DNA of 64,000 nucleotides from Tahibacter harae (GTDB lineage: Bacteria > Pseudomonadota > Gammaproteobacteria > Xanthomonadales > Rhodanobacteraceae): contig NZ_JANFQO010000002.1 of the NCBI RefSeq assembly GCF_024437735.1, positions 400,524 to 464,523 on the forward strand, given 5' to 3'. The translations under genes were made by a program, and so were the position numbers. This document shows positions 17,392 through 27,049 of the stretch, piece after piece (the first letter of the stretch is position 1; each line of letters opens with the position of its first letter). The notes under the pieces are model-generated. The model did not search any database and had not been told where the DNA came from. It saw nothing but the letters and a program-made list of their open reading frames with translations.

Positions 17392-17721
17392 ATGAAACCT
17401 TCTTTCGGACTGGCTGCGCTGGCCGTGCTGCAGCTGACCGTCGCGCTGGCGCTGCTGTACTGGGCGGCGCCGCTGTTCTTCGATCCGCCGGTGCTCGGCA
17501 ACGGCATCGACGGGGCCGCGCAACACCTGCACCATCTCTCGTCGCTGTACCCGCAGGAGTTCAAGCGCATCGACTGGGTCGGCGCTCACCTGCAGTGGCT
17601 GTTCAACCGCCATACCGAGGGCGTGCTCGTCGCGCTCGCCGCCAGCGCAGTCACCCTGTGCAGCGCGGCCGCGACCGCGTTTTTCGCCTTCGCGCTGCAA
17701 CGCACGACGCCGAATCCCTGA
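17392..17721 (+). CDS. Small membrane protein, unknown
   Basis: A 109-residue predicted protein. A hydrophobic segment at about 5-30 (LAALAVLQLTVALALLYWAA) and another at about 77-100 (VLVALAASAVTLCSAAATAF) flank a soluble stretch with HLHHLSSLYPQEF. GGAA lies about 10 nt before the ATG. No family recognised. It is convergent with the serine hydrolase gene. The reality of the gene rests on membrane-like composition and the codon pattern. Confidence 0.55.
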   Translation: MKPSFGLAALAVLQLTVALALLYWAAPLFFDPPVLGNGIDGAAQHLHHLSSLYPQEFKRIDWVGAHLQWLFNRHTEGVLVALAASAVTLCSAAATAFFAFALQRTTPNP

Positions 17722-17766
17722 ATCCACCGCAACCGCACTGCACAACGCGGCGCTGCACGGCACGGC

Positions 17767-19488
17767 CTAGCCACCGCGCCCGCAATCCCCTACCCGCACG
17801 AAATCCAGGTCCGGATAGTCGTAGCTGAAGTCCGCGCCGGGATCGACGTGCGCCAGGCGCAGCCCCGCGGGCTTGCCGTCCGCGGCCGGAGCGAAATCCA
17901 GCCACGGCTCCGCGTCCACGCTGTCGTCGTCCCAGTCCACCAGCAGGCGGCCGTCCTGGCGCAGCAGCGGGCCGGACAGGCGCGGCGACTTGGCCGCCCT
18001 GAAATACACCGTGCTCCGTTGTGGACAGATTTCCACGTCGCCGAACCACGCATCGCGGTAGATGCCGCTCCACTGCGCCGCCTCCCGCGGCTTCACCGGA
18101 CTGCGCGCCGGCGCAGCCTTGTCCGCGGCCGCCGCCGGACCACGCTCGCGCGCCAGTTCCCCGGCCAGCGCAGCCACGCTCACACCCTGCTGCGGCGCGC
18201 TGTAGTGCTTGACCAGGACCTGGTTCAGCACTGTGCGCGCCTCGCTGCCGTCGCCGTTGATCAGCACGACGAAGCCGACGCGCTTTTCCGGCAGCAAGGT
18301 CAGCACGGAATACATGCCGGCCAGGGTGCCGGTATGCGAGACCTTGAGCGTGCCGTCCACGTCAGACAGGCGCCAGCCATAGCCGTAGGCACTGAAATGC
18401 GCGTTGTCCCAGCGGCGCTGGCGTTCGCCCAGCGGCATCGCGATCTGCGCCGTCCACAGCACCTCGCGCTGGCTGCGCGACAGCCAGGGCCTGCCATCGG
18501 CACCGGCGGTTTCCGCATCCAGCCAGACCTGGGCCCAGCGCAGCATGTCGTCCAGGCTGCAGCGCACGCCGCCGGCCGCAGCCGAGGCCATGGCCGGTAT
18601 CACCTTGTCGTCGGCGCGGATGACGATGTTGCGCTCGTCCTTGCGCATATGCGGCTGGGCCACATTGCCGACTTCGTCGCGGCGCCATTCGCCGACCTGG
18701 CAGCGGCGCAGGCCCAACGGCTGGAATACTTCGCGCCGCAGCAATTCCTCGTAGCTGGCGCCGCCGGCCGCCGCGGCGGCTTCGCCGGCGACGATGTAGA
18801 GCAGGTTGTCGTAGGCATAGCGCGAGCGGAAGCTGTAGGCCGGTTTCAGATGCGCCAGCCCGGCCAGCACGTCGGCGCGGCTGAAGTGGTTGGGCTCCGG
18901 CCACAGCATCAGGTCGCCGGCACCGGCGCGCAGGCCGCTGTTGTGGATCAGCAGATCGCGCAGCTGGATCTCCCGCGTCACCCAGTCGTCGTTCATACGG
19001 AAGCGCGGCAGGTATTTGCGCACCGGGTCGCTCCAGTCCAGCCGGCCTGCGTCGGCTAGGCGCGCAAGCAAGGCCGTGGTCATGGCCTTGCTGTTGGAAG
19101 CGATCTTGAACACGGTTTCGGCGGTCACCGCCTCGCCGCTGCCGGCGCGGGTCTCGCCGGCGGTGCGCTTGAAAACAACCTGGCCGTTTTCAACGACGCC
19201 GACAGCCAGCCCCGGCAGGCGGTAGCGAGTGAAGGTCTCGTCGAACAGCGCGTCGAGCGAGGCGCGGCGGGCCGCAGCGGCTTCCCGCGGCGGGATCTGC
19301 GTGCCCGATGCCGCAGCAGCTGCCGGCACGCCAGCCGGCGGCGCCGATACGGCCGCCGGCTCCTGCCCCTCGGACAGCGCAGGCACCGTTTCCCGGGCCG
19401 TATTCCGCGGCGGCGCAGGCTCCTGTGCTCCGCCGCGCGTCGCCGCCAGGCCGCAGACCGCCGCCAACACCCAGTGTTTCATGGCCAT
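17767..19488 (-). CDS. Exported serine hydrolase, class C beta-lactamase family
   Basis: A 573-residue exported protein. Signal peptide about 1-21; Pro/Ala-rich linker to about 75; then a beta-lactamase/DD-peptidase-like domain with the nucleophile motif SNSK (S131, K134), the Tyr motif YDN (226-228) and a SHTGT block standing for the third motif. A C-terminal ~170-residue beta domain follows, as in many penicillin-binding-protein-like esterases and D-aminopeptidases. The start ATG at 19486-19488 has GGAG 5 nt upstream; a second ATG six bases on is less well spaced. It lies 300 bp downstream of the TonB receptor gene on the same strand, next to the murein-peptide locus. A peptidase acting on D-amino-acid peptides is plausible but unproven; esterase is the alternative. 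Confidence 0.85.
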   Translation of the reverse strand: MAMKHWVLAAVCGLAATRGGAQEPAPPRNTARETVPALSEGQEPAAVSAPPAGVPAAAAASGTQIPPREAAAARRASLDALFDETFTRYRLPGLAVGVVENGQVVFKRTAGETRAGSGEAVTAETVFKIASNSKAMTTALLARLADAGRLDWSDPVRKYLPRFRMNDDWVTREIQLRDLLIHNSGLRAGAGDLMLWPEPNHFSRADVLAGLAHLKPAYSFRSRYAYDNLLYIVAGEAAAAAGGASYEELLRREVFQPLGLRRCQVGEWRRDEVGNVAQPHMRKDERNIVIRADDKVIPAMASAAAGGVRCSLDDMLRWAQVWLDAETAGADGRPWLSRSQREVLWTAQIAMPLGERQRRWDNAHFSAYGYGWRLSDVDGTLKVSHTGTLAGMYSVLTLLPEKRVGFVVLINGDGSEARTVLNQVLVKHYSAPQQGVSVAALAGELARERGPAAAADKAAPARSPVKPREAAQWSGIYRDAWFGDVEICPQRSTVYFRAAKSPRLSGPLLRQDGRLLVDWDDDSVDAEPWLDFAPAADGKPAGLRLAHVDPGADFSYDYPDLDFVRVGDCGRGG

Positions 19489-19754
19489 GCTTGCTCCGGC
19501 CGGCGCTGCCGGCTGTTCCAGGTTGCGATCACAGGATAGCGGCAGCGGATCGGTGATTCGCGGCCGCTGGCAGCCGCCGCCCGCAGTCCGCGCGAATCTA
19601 GCGCATGCGGCCAGTCCGGCGCGTGCGCGGCAGCCGGGCCGGAAAAAAAGCCGGCCGGGAATCCCTGCGTGACGTTCGAGGGGGAGGACGCAGGTTCCCG
19701 ACCGGGTACCACCGAGACGCGCATCGCCGCGCAACGCCACTGCGCGGGATGCCG

Positions 19755-19782
19755 GCCGGCGCGCCCGCCGCGGCGCGCCGGC
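19755..19782 (-). terminator. Hairpin after the TonB receptor gene
   Basis: An 11-bp perfect stem (19755-19765 with 19772-19782) and a 6-nt loop start 7 bp after the stop of the TonB receptor gene. No T-run follows on the minus strand, so termination may be incomplete or Rho-assisted. Confidence 0.5.
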
Positions 19783-19788
19783 GCTGGT

Positions 19789-22788
19789 TCAGAAATCCAC
19801 CTTCACCTTGAGCTGGGCGTAGCGCGGCGTCTGGTAATCGGTGCCGTAGCGGAAGGTGGGATTGAACTCGTCGCCGATATCGGTCTGCAGATCCTGGTCC
19901 ACCGCCTGCACGCGCGAACCGTTGAACAGGTTGTATACCGCCAGGGTCACGTTCAGATCGGCCGCACCGAAGGAGCGCGCATAGCTGATGCTGGCGCCGA
20001 CGTCGTAGGTCCACGGCAGCCGGCCGTAGGAGCCGCGCGGCGAATGGCGGTAGACGCGCTCGGACGGATTTTCCGCCGTGCAGTTCTGCACGCAGATGTA
20101 GAAGCTGTGATAGTTGGTGCCGTCGTACGGATTGCCCACGCCCAGGCCGCTGATCGGCGCGCCGGAGAGCGCGGTCAGGGTCCCGCCCAGGCGCCAGGAA
20201 TCGCTGAGCGCATAGGCGCCGCGCAGCTTGATCTGATGGCGATGGTCGTTGGGCAACGGGCCTTCCGCGTCGAGATCGACATAGGGATCGTCGAAATGCT
20301 CGGTGCGGCCGGTGTCGGAGAAACCGGTGTCGGTATTGACCGGGCCTTCCGCATTGCCGCGGCTGTAGGACAGGGTATACGAGGCATTCATCGACCACAG
20401 GCCGTCCCAGGCGCGGTCCAGCTGCAGTTCCAGTGCCTTGTAGGTGCGCTTGGGCTCGACCCAGCCGCGCTCGCCGATGTAGTTGCCGTCGTCGTCGTAC
20501 AGCGCCCAGCCGCGGCGCGAGGTGTCTATGGTCACGTAGCCGTCGTTGTCGCCGTCGCAGTCGGTGTCGGTATACACCGTCACGTTGCGGCCGGGATTGC
20601 CCATCACATAGCCGATGCTGCCCGGCTCGCCGTCGCAGAGCACGCCGTTGGAAGTCAGCTCCATGTCGTCGATGGCGTTGTGCAGCTTGCGGTGGATGCC
20701 ACGCACGCCCCAGCCCCATTTGTCGTCGAACATGGACTGGAAGCCGAGGATGAATTCATCCTGGTAGACCGCGTCCATGTCCTTGTCGACCTCGCCGCGC
20801 AGGTCGCCGACGGTGCCGTCGCCCTGGGAATCGTCGACCGGCCCTATCTGCGGGCCGAATACGATGTTCTGGTAGGTCTGGCCGTTGTACTGGAACGGCG
20901 TGAAACCGTCGAAGGCCCAGAAGGTGCGGCGGTCGAGGAAGGCGCCGGCCTGCTTGACGTTGATGATATTGGACACCGGCAGGAAGTAGCGGCCGGCGTT
21001 GGCGAACAGCTTGGAGCGGCCGTCGCCGTTCATGTCCCAGGACAGGCCCAGGCGCGGCGCCAGCATGTCGTCCATCTTGATGTAGGTGGCACCCTCGCCG
21101 TTGCGGTTGTCGAAGCCTTCCAGGCGCAGGCCCAGGTTGAGCACCAGGCGCGGCGTGATCGACCAGTTATCCTCCAGGTAATACGCCGTGTTGATGGTCT
21201 CGAACGTGCCGCTGACTTCCTGCTGGCGCCCGCGCACATACGCCGTCACACCTTCGGGCACCACGCCGCCGTTGGCCAGGGTGGCGCCGGGCGAGGTGGT
21301 GAAGATCTCGTACAGCAGGCGCTCGGGGCCGGGATAGAAGCTGACGTTGTCGGAAGTGTTCTCTTCCCGGTCCAGGCCGAAGCGCAGCAGGTGACCGGGC
21401 AGCGACCATTCAAAATCCACGCGGTAAGCGCGGCGCTCGTCCTTGCCCTCCTCGATCAGGCCGCTGGTGGTGCAGCCCACGTCGCCGCCGCCGGAGCGGC
21501 GGTCGCGGATGCGGCTGCAGTCGATATCGTTGAGGCTTTTCTGGATGCGGTCGCGCTCATTGCCGCCGGCCAGCAGCTTGAGCGAGAAGCTGTCGCTGAG
21601 ATAGCCGGTATAGGTTGCGGCGTAATTGCGTCCGCCGCTGTCAGTGAAACGGCGGTTGCTGAAGGCGCCGCGGCGGCCGGTGTCGGTGTCGAACAGATAG
21701 TCGTCGCGCACAGTGCTGTTCTTGTCGGAGAAGGCGAACAGTTCCAGCAGATGGCCGTCGCTGATCTGCCAATCCAGCTTGGCGCCCCAGAAATCGTCCG
21801 GGCTGCGGCCGCGGTAGAGCTGGGCCTCGTCGTTGGTGACAGTCGTGTCGCGGTAATCGCGCGCCTCATACATGACGTAGAAAAACAGCTTGTCCGGAAT
21901 GATGGGGCCGGAGGCGTAGCCGTTGAGGCTGTAGCGGTCGTACTCGTCGTACTGGTAGCTGACCTTGCTGCCGTCGGGGTTGTACTTGTCCTTGCCTTCG
22001 GTCTGCAGCGAGCGCGGCTCCCACACCAGTTCCGAGCCGAACTTGAATTCGTTGCTGCCCGAGTTCGTCACTGCATTGATTACGCCGCCCGTGGTGCGGC
22101 CGAATTCGACCGAATAGCCGCCGGTCTTGACCTGGAATTCCTTGAAGAACGCGAACGGCACCGAGGAAAAGCCGATGCGGCGGTAGAAATCCGTCACGTT
22201 GAGGCCGTTGATATAGACCGTGTTCTCCGCCACCGAGGAACCGCCGAAGGAAACGCCGCCGAAGGCGCCCGTGGTCACGCCGGGCGCGAGCAGCGCCACG
22301 GCCTGGGCGCTGCGTTCCACCGGCAGGCGGTCCAGCTGCTGTTTGGTCAGATTGGTGGCCGATTCGGTGGAACTCACATCGACGATCAGGCTGGCGCCGG
22401 AGCCGACCACTTCGATCGCCTCCAGCGTCGCCGCGGCGGCCGCGGACAAGGTCATGTTCACCGCGGTCGCATTGCCCAGGCTGACGTGCACGTCTTCGGC
22501 GCGCGCCGGCTGGAAGCCGTCCTTGCGCACTTCGACCACATAGGTGCCGATGGGCAGGAACGGAAACCGATAGGAGCCGTCGGCCTCGGCCCGCACGCTG
22601 CGGGTCAGGCCGGTCTCCGTGTTGCGCACGGTGATCTGGGCGCCGGCGACGGCTTCGCCGGCACCGCCGACCAGCCGCCCCACCAGCGAACCGTCATTGG
22701 CCGCCGCCAGCGCCGGCGGCAGCAGCGACGACAGGCAAAGCCCCATGGCTACGCACAACGCACTCTTGCGCATACTTCTGTTGTTCAT
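19789..22788 (-). CDS. TonB-dependent outer-membrane receptor, Oar-like
   Basis: A 999-residue outer-membrane transporter. Signal peptide about 1-28; a carboxypeptidase-regulatory-like beta domain (about 30-115; GRLVGGAGEAVAGAQITV, then DGSYRFPFLPIGTYVVEV); plug domain (about 120-260; LDRLPVERSAQAVALLAPG, VYINGLNVTDF, TTGGVINAVTNSGSNEF); then a long beta-barrel ending YAQLKVKVDF, with terminal Phe as in most outer-membrane barrels. This is the Oar layout common in Lysobacterales, often linked to peptide or protein substrates. It starts 40 bp after the transglutaminase gene, so the two probably form one transcript. Location opposite a murein-peptide operon suggests uptake of peptides or muropeptides; the substrate is inferred. 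Confidence 0.95.
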   Translation of the reverse strand: MNNRSMRKSALCVAMGLCLSSLLPPALAAANDGSLVGRLVGGAGEAVAGAQITVRNTETGLTRSVRAEADGSYRFPFLPIGTYVVEVRKDGFQPARAEDVHVSLGNATAVNMTLSAAAAATLEAIEVVGSGASLIVDVSSTESATNLTKQQLDRLPVERSAQAVALLAPGVTTGAFGGVSFGGSSVAENTVYINGLNVTDFYRRIGFSSVPFAFFKEFQVKTGGYSVEFGRTTGGVINAVTNSGSNEFKFGSELVWEPRSLQTEGKDKYNPDGSKVSYQYDEYDRYSLNGYASGPIIPDKLFFYVMYEARDYRDTTVTNDEAQLYRGRSPDDFWGAKLDWQISDGHLLELFAFSDKNSTVRDDYLFDTDTGRRGAFSNRRFTDSGGRNYAATYTGYLSDSFSLKLLAGGNERDRIQKSLNDIDCSRIRDRRSGGGDVGCTTSGLIEEGKDERRAYRVDFEWSLPGHLLRFGLDREENTSDNVSFYPGPERLLYEIFTTSPGATLANGGVVPEGVTAYVRGRQQEVSGTFETINTAYYLEDNWSITPRLVLNLGLRLEGFDNRNGEGATYIKMDDMLAPRLGLSWDMNGDGRSKLFANAGRYFLPVSNIINVKQAGAFLDRRTFWAFDGFTPFQYNGQTYQNIVFGPQIGPVDDSQGDGTVGDLRGEVDKDMDAVYQDEFILGFQSMFDDKWGWGVRGIHRKLHNAIDDMELTSNGVLCDGEPGSIGYVMGNPGRNVTVYTDTDCDGDNDGYVTIDTSRRGWALYDDDGNYIGERGWVEPKRTYKALELQLDRAWDGLWSMNASYTLSYSRGNAEGPVNTDTGFSDTGRTEHFDDPYVDLDAEGPLPNDHRHQIKLRGAYALSDSWRLGGTLTALSGAPISGLGVGNPYDGTNYHSFYICVQNCTAENPSERVYRHSPRGSYGRLPWTYDVGASISYARSFGAADLNVTLAVYNLFNGSRVQAVDQDLQTDIGDEFNPTFRYGTDYQTPRYAQLKVKVDF

Positions 22789-22828
22789 ACCCCATTCCCC
22801 GTCTGGTCGGTTTGCGTGCGGCTGTTTT

Positions 22829-24346
22829 TCACAGCTCGTGTAATGGCGCCGGCCCTGGCCCGGCGCGGGTCTGGTCCGGCGCCGCCGGCGGCTGCGCCGG
22901 CGCCACCTGCCAGGTGAAGCGGTAGTCCCACTGGTCGAAGTAGAGATTTCCCCCTTTCCACTCCACCTCGCCGCGCTGCAGGTCTACGGTCTCGGAGCGG
23001 AAATGCTGCTTGGGCGGCACGAAATCGCGGCTGTAGTCGTCGTTGAAGGCAATGCGGTAGCCGTCCAGTCCGCCCAGGTAGAACCCTTCCAGTTCCGCCG
23101 GCGCGCCGGCCAGGCGGCCGTGGGTCACGTCCATGGGCAGCCAGCCGTAGGGGGCCAGATACAGCCAGCCCCAGTCGTGCATGGTGTCGAAATCGCGCTC
23201 GGCGAATTCCCAGCCCGACTGCCAGCGCGCCGGAATGCCGTTGAGGCGCAGCAGCGCCATCAGCAGCAGGGTCTGCTGGCCGCAATCGGCGTGGCCGGCG
23301 TGCAGGGCGTAGTCGCTGATATTGGAAATCGTCGAATATTCCCGCGCCGTGGCCCAGGGAATCGCATCGACCGCGGCGAACAGTTTCTGCGCGATGCGGT
23401 ACGGGTTTTTCTCATCGCCCACCACCGCGCGCGAAAAGCGTTTCAGCGCCGGGGTGAACACGATATGCGGCGGCCGCTCGCCCCGGTGCGGCGCCAGCTC
23501 CGCCGTGACCGGCGCCGGCACGACCTTGTCGGCATCCACGGCGTGATAGGTCGCGTAAGTGACCAGTTCGTAGCGGATGGAGAACGTTGTCGTCACGCCG
23601 GCCTGGGCAGTCTTTTCCAGATACACCGTGCGCTGCAGCGCCGATTCAGGCGCGATCTGCGCCTGCGGCGGCTCGCTGGCCAGCAGCTTGAGCTGTTCCT
23701 GCTGGCCTGCAATCGCGCGCGGATACGGCAGCCAGGCGCGCACAGTCTCGCCGGCGGGCACGGCATCCGCATCGACGCTGAGGGAATAATCCACCGTGAT
23801 GCGCCGCGGCGCGACACTGGCGCGGCCGGCGTCCAGCGCGAGCCGGCGCACTTCGGCGTGATAGGGCGTGTAGCGGTACAGCGGGCCGTCGTTGGATGGC
23901 AGCGGTGTGGCACGGCGCGCGGCGGCCTTCGCGTCGATGCGGAACAGATTGTCCACGGCGGACTTGAAATAGCGCGTCTCGCCGTCGATGCGCAGCTGCT
24001 CCAGCAGGCGCGGCGTATCCCAGGCACGCAGTTCGCCGGCGCGCAGATCCGGCACGGCCTGGCGCAGGCGCGCTTCCATTTCGCTGCGCGGGAGGCGGAA
24101 ATCCAGGCGGATGCGGCGCATGCGCTCGCGCTCGAATTCGAGTTCATTGCGCTGCACGGCCGCGGTGGACGGCTGCGCCAGCGCCGCGGCGATGGCCGCT
24201 TCGGCGCCCTTGAAATCACCGCGATCGACCGCGGCGCGCACCGCGCTCAGGCGCTCCTGCGCCGCCTGCACCGGCAGCGATGCGAACACGGCGCAGCACA
24301 GTGCGCCCGCCGCCAGCCTGACCGCCCTCGCCGCTGCCCTGTCCAC
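22829..24346 (-). CDS. Exported transglutaminase-like cysteine protein
   Basis: A 505-residue protein with a signal peptide (cleavage near VQAA, about 29), a helical N-terminal third, a beta domain (about 180-270) and a transglutaminase-like (TGc) core with an intact triad: Cys355 (HADCGQQT), His390 (TMHDWGW) and Asp406 (PMDVTH). In bacteria such proteins are usually cysteine proteases or amidases rather than cross-linkers. The C-terminus is Pro/Ala-rich. The start is GTG at 24344-24346 with a GGGTGG stretch upstream; no in-frame ATG gives a signal peptide. It is first gene of a minus-strand pair with the TonB receptor and is divergent from the DUF819 operon. A periplasmic or surface peptidase feeding the receptor fits the context. 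Confidence 0.85.
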   Translation of the reverse strand: MDRAAARAVRLAAGALCCAVFASLPVQAAQERLSAVRAAVDRGDFKGAEAAIAAALAQPSTAAVQRNELEFERERMRRIRLDFRLPRSEMEARLRQAVPDLRAGELRAWDTPRLLEQLRIDGETRYFKSAVDNLFRIDAKAAARRATPLPSNDGPLYRYTPYHAEVRRLALDAGRASVAPRRITVDYSLSVDADAVPAGETVRAWLPYPRAIAGQQEQLKLLASEPPQAQIAPESALQRTVYLEKTAQAGVTTTFSIRYELVTYATYHAVDADKVVPAPVTAELAPHRGERPPHIVFTPALKRFSRAVVGDEKNPYRIAQKLFAAVDAIPWATAREYSTISNISDYALHAGHADCGQQTLLLMALLRLNGIPARWQSGWEFAERDFDTMHDWGWLYLAPYGWLPMDVTHGRLAGAPAELEGFYLGGLDGYRIAFNDDYSRDFVPPKQHFRSETVDLQRGEVEWKGGNLYFDQWDYRFTWQVAPAQPPAAPDQTRAGPGPAPLHEL

Positions 24347-24420
24347 GCCGTTGCCACCCTGCGTTCATGGCTTGAAAGGCCTGTGTAACATGGGCAATCC
24401 GGTCGGTCAATAAATTATTC

Positions 24421-24450
24421 TTGACACCATTCCAATGCGAAGCAGATATT
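24421..24450 (+). promoter_or_regulatory. sigma70-like promoter of the murein-peptide operon
   Basis: TTGACA (24421-24426), an 18-bp spacer and GATATT (24445-24450) lie 47 bp upstream of the DUF819 start, just after an AT-rich stretch (AATAAATTATTC). The -35 is perfect and the -10 is 4 of 6. The MurR/RpiR protein of the operon is a likely regulator here; no clear palindrome was found. Confidence 0.6.
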
Positions 24451-24496
24451 CCGGCAACGGCGGGAACGCTCCCGGTCCGCAGCAAGACGGGAAACG

Positions 24497-25654
24497 ATGA
24501 TCCAGTCGGTCTGGCCTTATCTCGGGTTGATGCTGCTCGCCGCCGGGCTGTTCCCCGTGCTGGAACAGCGCCTGCGCTGGCGCCTGTTCGAGGTGCTGCC
24601 GCCCATCGTGCTCACCTATCTGCTGGTGCTGCTGCTGGCGGTGGCCGGGCTGTGGCAGTCCGGCGCGGAGATCCAGGCCGCCCAGCGTGCCGTGGTTGCA
24701 CAGTTGCTGCCGGCGCTGCTGTTCCTGCTCATGCTCGGCTGCGATCTGCGCGCCATCCTCGCCCTGGGCCCGCGCCTGCTCGGCGTGTTCGCCTGCGCCA
24801 TGGCCAGCATCCTGCTCGCCATCGTGCTGTGCTATCTGCTGTTTCGCGCGTGGCTGCCGGCCGAGGGCTGGAAGATGCTGGCCGCACTGTCGGCGACCTG
24901 GACCGGCGGCTCAGCCAACCTGCTCGCGGTGAAACAGGTCATAGGCCTGGACGACAGCGCGCTGTCGCCGGTGCTGCTGGCCGATGCGCTGTGTTATTCG
25001 CTGTGGGTGGTCGTACTGTTTTCCTCCGCGCCGCTGGCCGCGCGCTTCAATCGCTGGTCGCGCGCCGCGGCACGGCCGGCACCGCCGCTGCGCGAGGCGC
25101 CGGCGCGCACGGCCGCGGGCGGCGGCGACATTCTGCTCTGGCTGGGACTGGGGCTGCTGGTGGCCCAGTTGTCTCAGGCCGCGGCCGTGCAATTGCCGGC
25201 GGCGGGCTTTCTCACCACGACATCCTGGTCGCTGCTGATCGCCACCGCCGCCGGCCTGGCCGCCGCGCATACGCCGCTGGCGCAGCTGCCCGGCGCGCCA
25301 ACGCTGGCCTCGGCCCTGCTCGCCGTGCTGGTCGCGGTGCTGGGCTCGCAGTCGAGTTTTGCGGGCATTGCCGCGGCGCCGCTGTTTGTACTCTGCGGCC
25401 TGTGCGTGCTGGCCGTGCACATACTGCTGCTGGCGCTGGCGGCGCGCCTGTTCCGCTTCGAGCTGCACCTGTGCGGCATCGCCTCGCTGGCGCAGATCGG
25501 CGGCGTGGCGTCCGCGCCGCTGCTGGCGGCGACCTACTCGACCGCGCTGGTGCCGGTCGCCGTTCTCATGGCCATGCTGGGCCTGGTGCTGGGCACCGGC
25601 GTGGGATTGTTCATGGCCAGCGTGCTTGCCGCGCTGGCACCTGCCGCGAGCTGA
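24497..25654 (+). CDS. DUF819 family permease-like membrane protein
   Basis: A 385-residue integral membrane protein with about ten hydrophobic helices. The family marker SATWTGGSANLLAVKQVIGL is at about 134-153, and the C-terminal repeat-like block GIASLAQIGGVASAPLLAAT also fits DUF819. DUF819 proteins are uncharacterised; the two-fold similar halves suggest a transporter fold. First gene of a plus-strand operon; the next gene starts 4 bp after its stop. Beside NlpC/P60 and dipeptide epimerase genes it is a candidate importer of murein dipeptides or tripeptides, which is an inference. Confidence 0.9.
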   Translation: MIQSVWPYLGLMLLAAGLFPVLEQRLRWRLFEVLPPIVLTYLLVLLLAVAGLWQSGAEIQAAQRAVVAQLLPALLFLLMLGCDLRAILALGPRLLGVFACAMASILLAIVLCYLLFRAWLPAEGWKMLAALSATWTGGSANLLAVKQVIGLDDSALSPVLLADALCYSLWVVVLFSSAPLAARFNRWSRAAARPAPPLREAPARTAAGGGDILLWLGLGLLVAQLSQAAAVQLPAAGFLTTTSWSLLIATAAGLAAAHTPLAQLPGAPTLASALLAVLVAVLGSQSSFAGIAAAPLFVLCGLCVLAVHILLLALAARLFRFELHLCGIASLAQIGGVASAPLLAATYSTALVPVAVLMAMLGLVLGTGVGLFMASVLAALAPAAS

Positions 25655-25658
25655 ATCC

Positions 25659-27041
25659 ATGCGTGCGTATCTTTCCGTCCTGGCCTTGGTCCTGCTCGCC
25701 GCCTGCACGCATCATCCGCCGCGGGAGCGCGTATTCCCGCCGCATGGCGTACCCGATGTCGAAGCAGCCCAGCTCGATGCGGACTATTGGATACAGCGCC
25801 AGCACGCGCCGCAGCAGCTGCTGCTGAGCACCGCCGCCATCGCGGCGCAGAACCGCCGCCTGTTCGCGCAGGACCGCTCCATGCACGATCTGGAAGCACT
25901 GCCGGCACAGCTGCCGCGCGCGACGGTGGCGCAGTGGCTAGGCGTATCGGCACGGCCGCGGAAGACCTTGTACGACGAGCGCGGCGCAGAAGTCCCCGCG
26001 GCAACGCTGGATGCGCTGGTCGCCGATGCCGCCGCCGACGCCTTGCCGGAACAGATCGCGCCGCGCCACGGCCTGGTCGTGCGCCGCGCCGATCTGCGCG
26101 CGTTTCCCACGCGGCTGCGCGTGTTCTCGCGGCCCGGCGACACCGACATAGACCGCTTCCAGGAATCCGCGCTGTTCCCCGGCACGCCGGTGCGCTTGCT
26201 GCACGCCAGCCGCGACGGACGCTGGCTGTTCGTGCTCTGCGCGCAATACGCCGCCTGGATCGAAGCCGACGTCGTCGCCGAGGGCGAGGCCGCCCAGGTA
26301 TTCGGCTACGGGCGCAAGACACCGTACCGCATCGTCACCGGCGCGATGGTGCGCACCGTATTCACGCCGCAGCCCGCGGCCGTGTCCGAACTGCAGCTGG
26401 ACATGGGCGTGCGCGTGCCCGTGCGCGCCGACTGGCCGCCGGACCAGCCCGTCAACGGCCAGCATCCCTATACCTCGCATGTGATCGAACTGCCGCTGCG
26501 CAACGCCCAGGGCCGGCTGGAATTCACGCCCGCCCTGCTGCCGCGCAGCGCCGACACTGCGCCGGACTACCTGCCGCTGACCACGGCCAACCTGCTGCGC
26601 CAGAGCTTCAAGTTCCTCGGCGAACGCTACGGCTGGGGCCATTCCTACAACGCCCGCGACTGCAGCGGCTTCGTCGGCGAGGTGTACCGCAGCTTCGGCG
26701 TGCTGCTGCCGCGCAATACCCGCGACATGGGCACCAGCCCGGCCTTCGACCGCATTGCACTGGACGAGAACGACAGCCGTGAGAAACGCCTGGCCCTGCT
26801 GCAAGCGCTCAGGCCCGGCGACCTGGTGTTCATCCCCGGCCACGTCATGATGAACATAGGCAACATCTACGGCGAACCCTATGTGATCCACGACACCAGC
26901 GGCATCACCTACACCATGCCGGACGGCCGCCGCGTGCATGCCGCGCTCAACGGCGTGGCAGTGACGCCGCTGACGCCGCTGCTCGGCGACGAGGCGCCCT
27001 TCGTCGACCGCATCTACAGCATCCAGCGCATCAGGAACTGA
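25659..27041 (+). CDS. NlpC/P60 murein peptidase lipoprotein with SH3-like domains
   Basis: A 460-residue predicted lipoprotein (lipobox LAAC, Cys16). The middle part is SH3b-like (LRVFSRPGDTDIDRFQESAL ... PGTPVRLLHASRDGRWLFV), followed by an NlpC/P60 domain with catalytic Cys335 (ARDCSGFVGEVY), His395 (PGHVMMN) and His411 (VIHDTSG). This is the arrangement of YkfC-like gamma-D-glutamyl-L-diamino-acid peptidases, which cut murein stem peptides and release L-Ala-D-Glu. The ATG at 25659 is chosen because it yields the lipoprotein signal; the frame is open further upstream inside the previous gene. The dipeptide epimerase, the next metabolic step, starts 8 bp after its stop. Confidence 0.93.
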   Translation: MRAYLSVLALVLLAACTHHPPRERVFPPHGVPDVEAAQLDADYWIQRQHAPQQLLLSTAAIAAQNRRLFAQDRSMHDLEALPAQLPRATVAQWLGVSARPRKTLYDERGAEVPAATLDALVADAAADALPEQIAPRHGLVVRRADLRAFPTRLRVFSRPGDTDIDRFQESALFPGTPVRLLHASRDGRWLFVLCAQYAAWIEADVVAEGEAAQVFGYGRKTPYRIVTGAMVRTVFTPQPAAVSELQLDMGVRVPVRADWPPDQPVNGQHPYTSHVIELPLRNAQGRLEFTPALLPRSADTAPDYLPLTTANLLRQSFKFLGERYGWGHSYNARDCSGFVGEVYRSFGVLLPRNTRDMGTSPAFDRIALDENDSREKRLALLQALRPGDLVFIPGHVMMNIGNIYGEPYVIHDTSGITYTMPDGRRVHAALNGVAVTPLTPLLGDEAPFVDRIYSIQRIRN

Positions 27042-27049
27042 CTCCGACC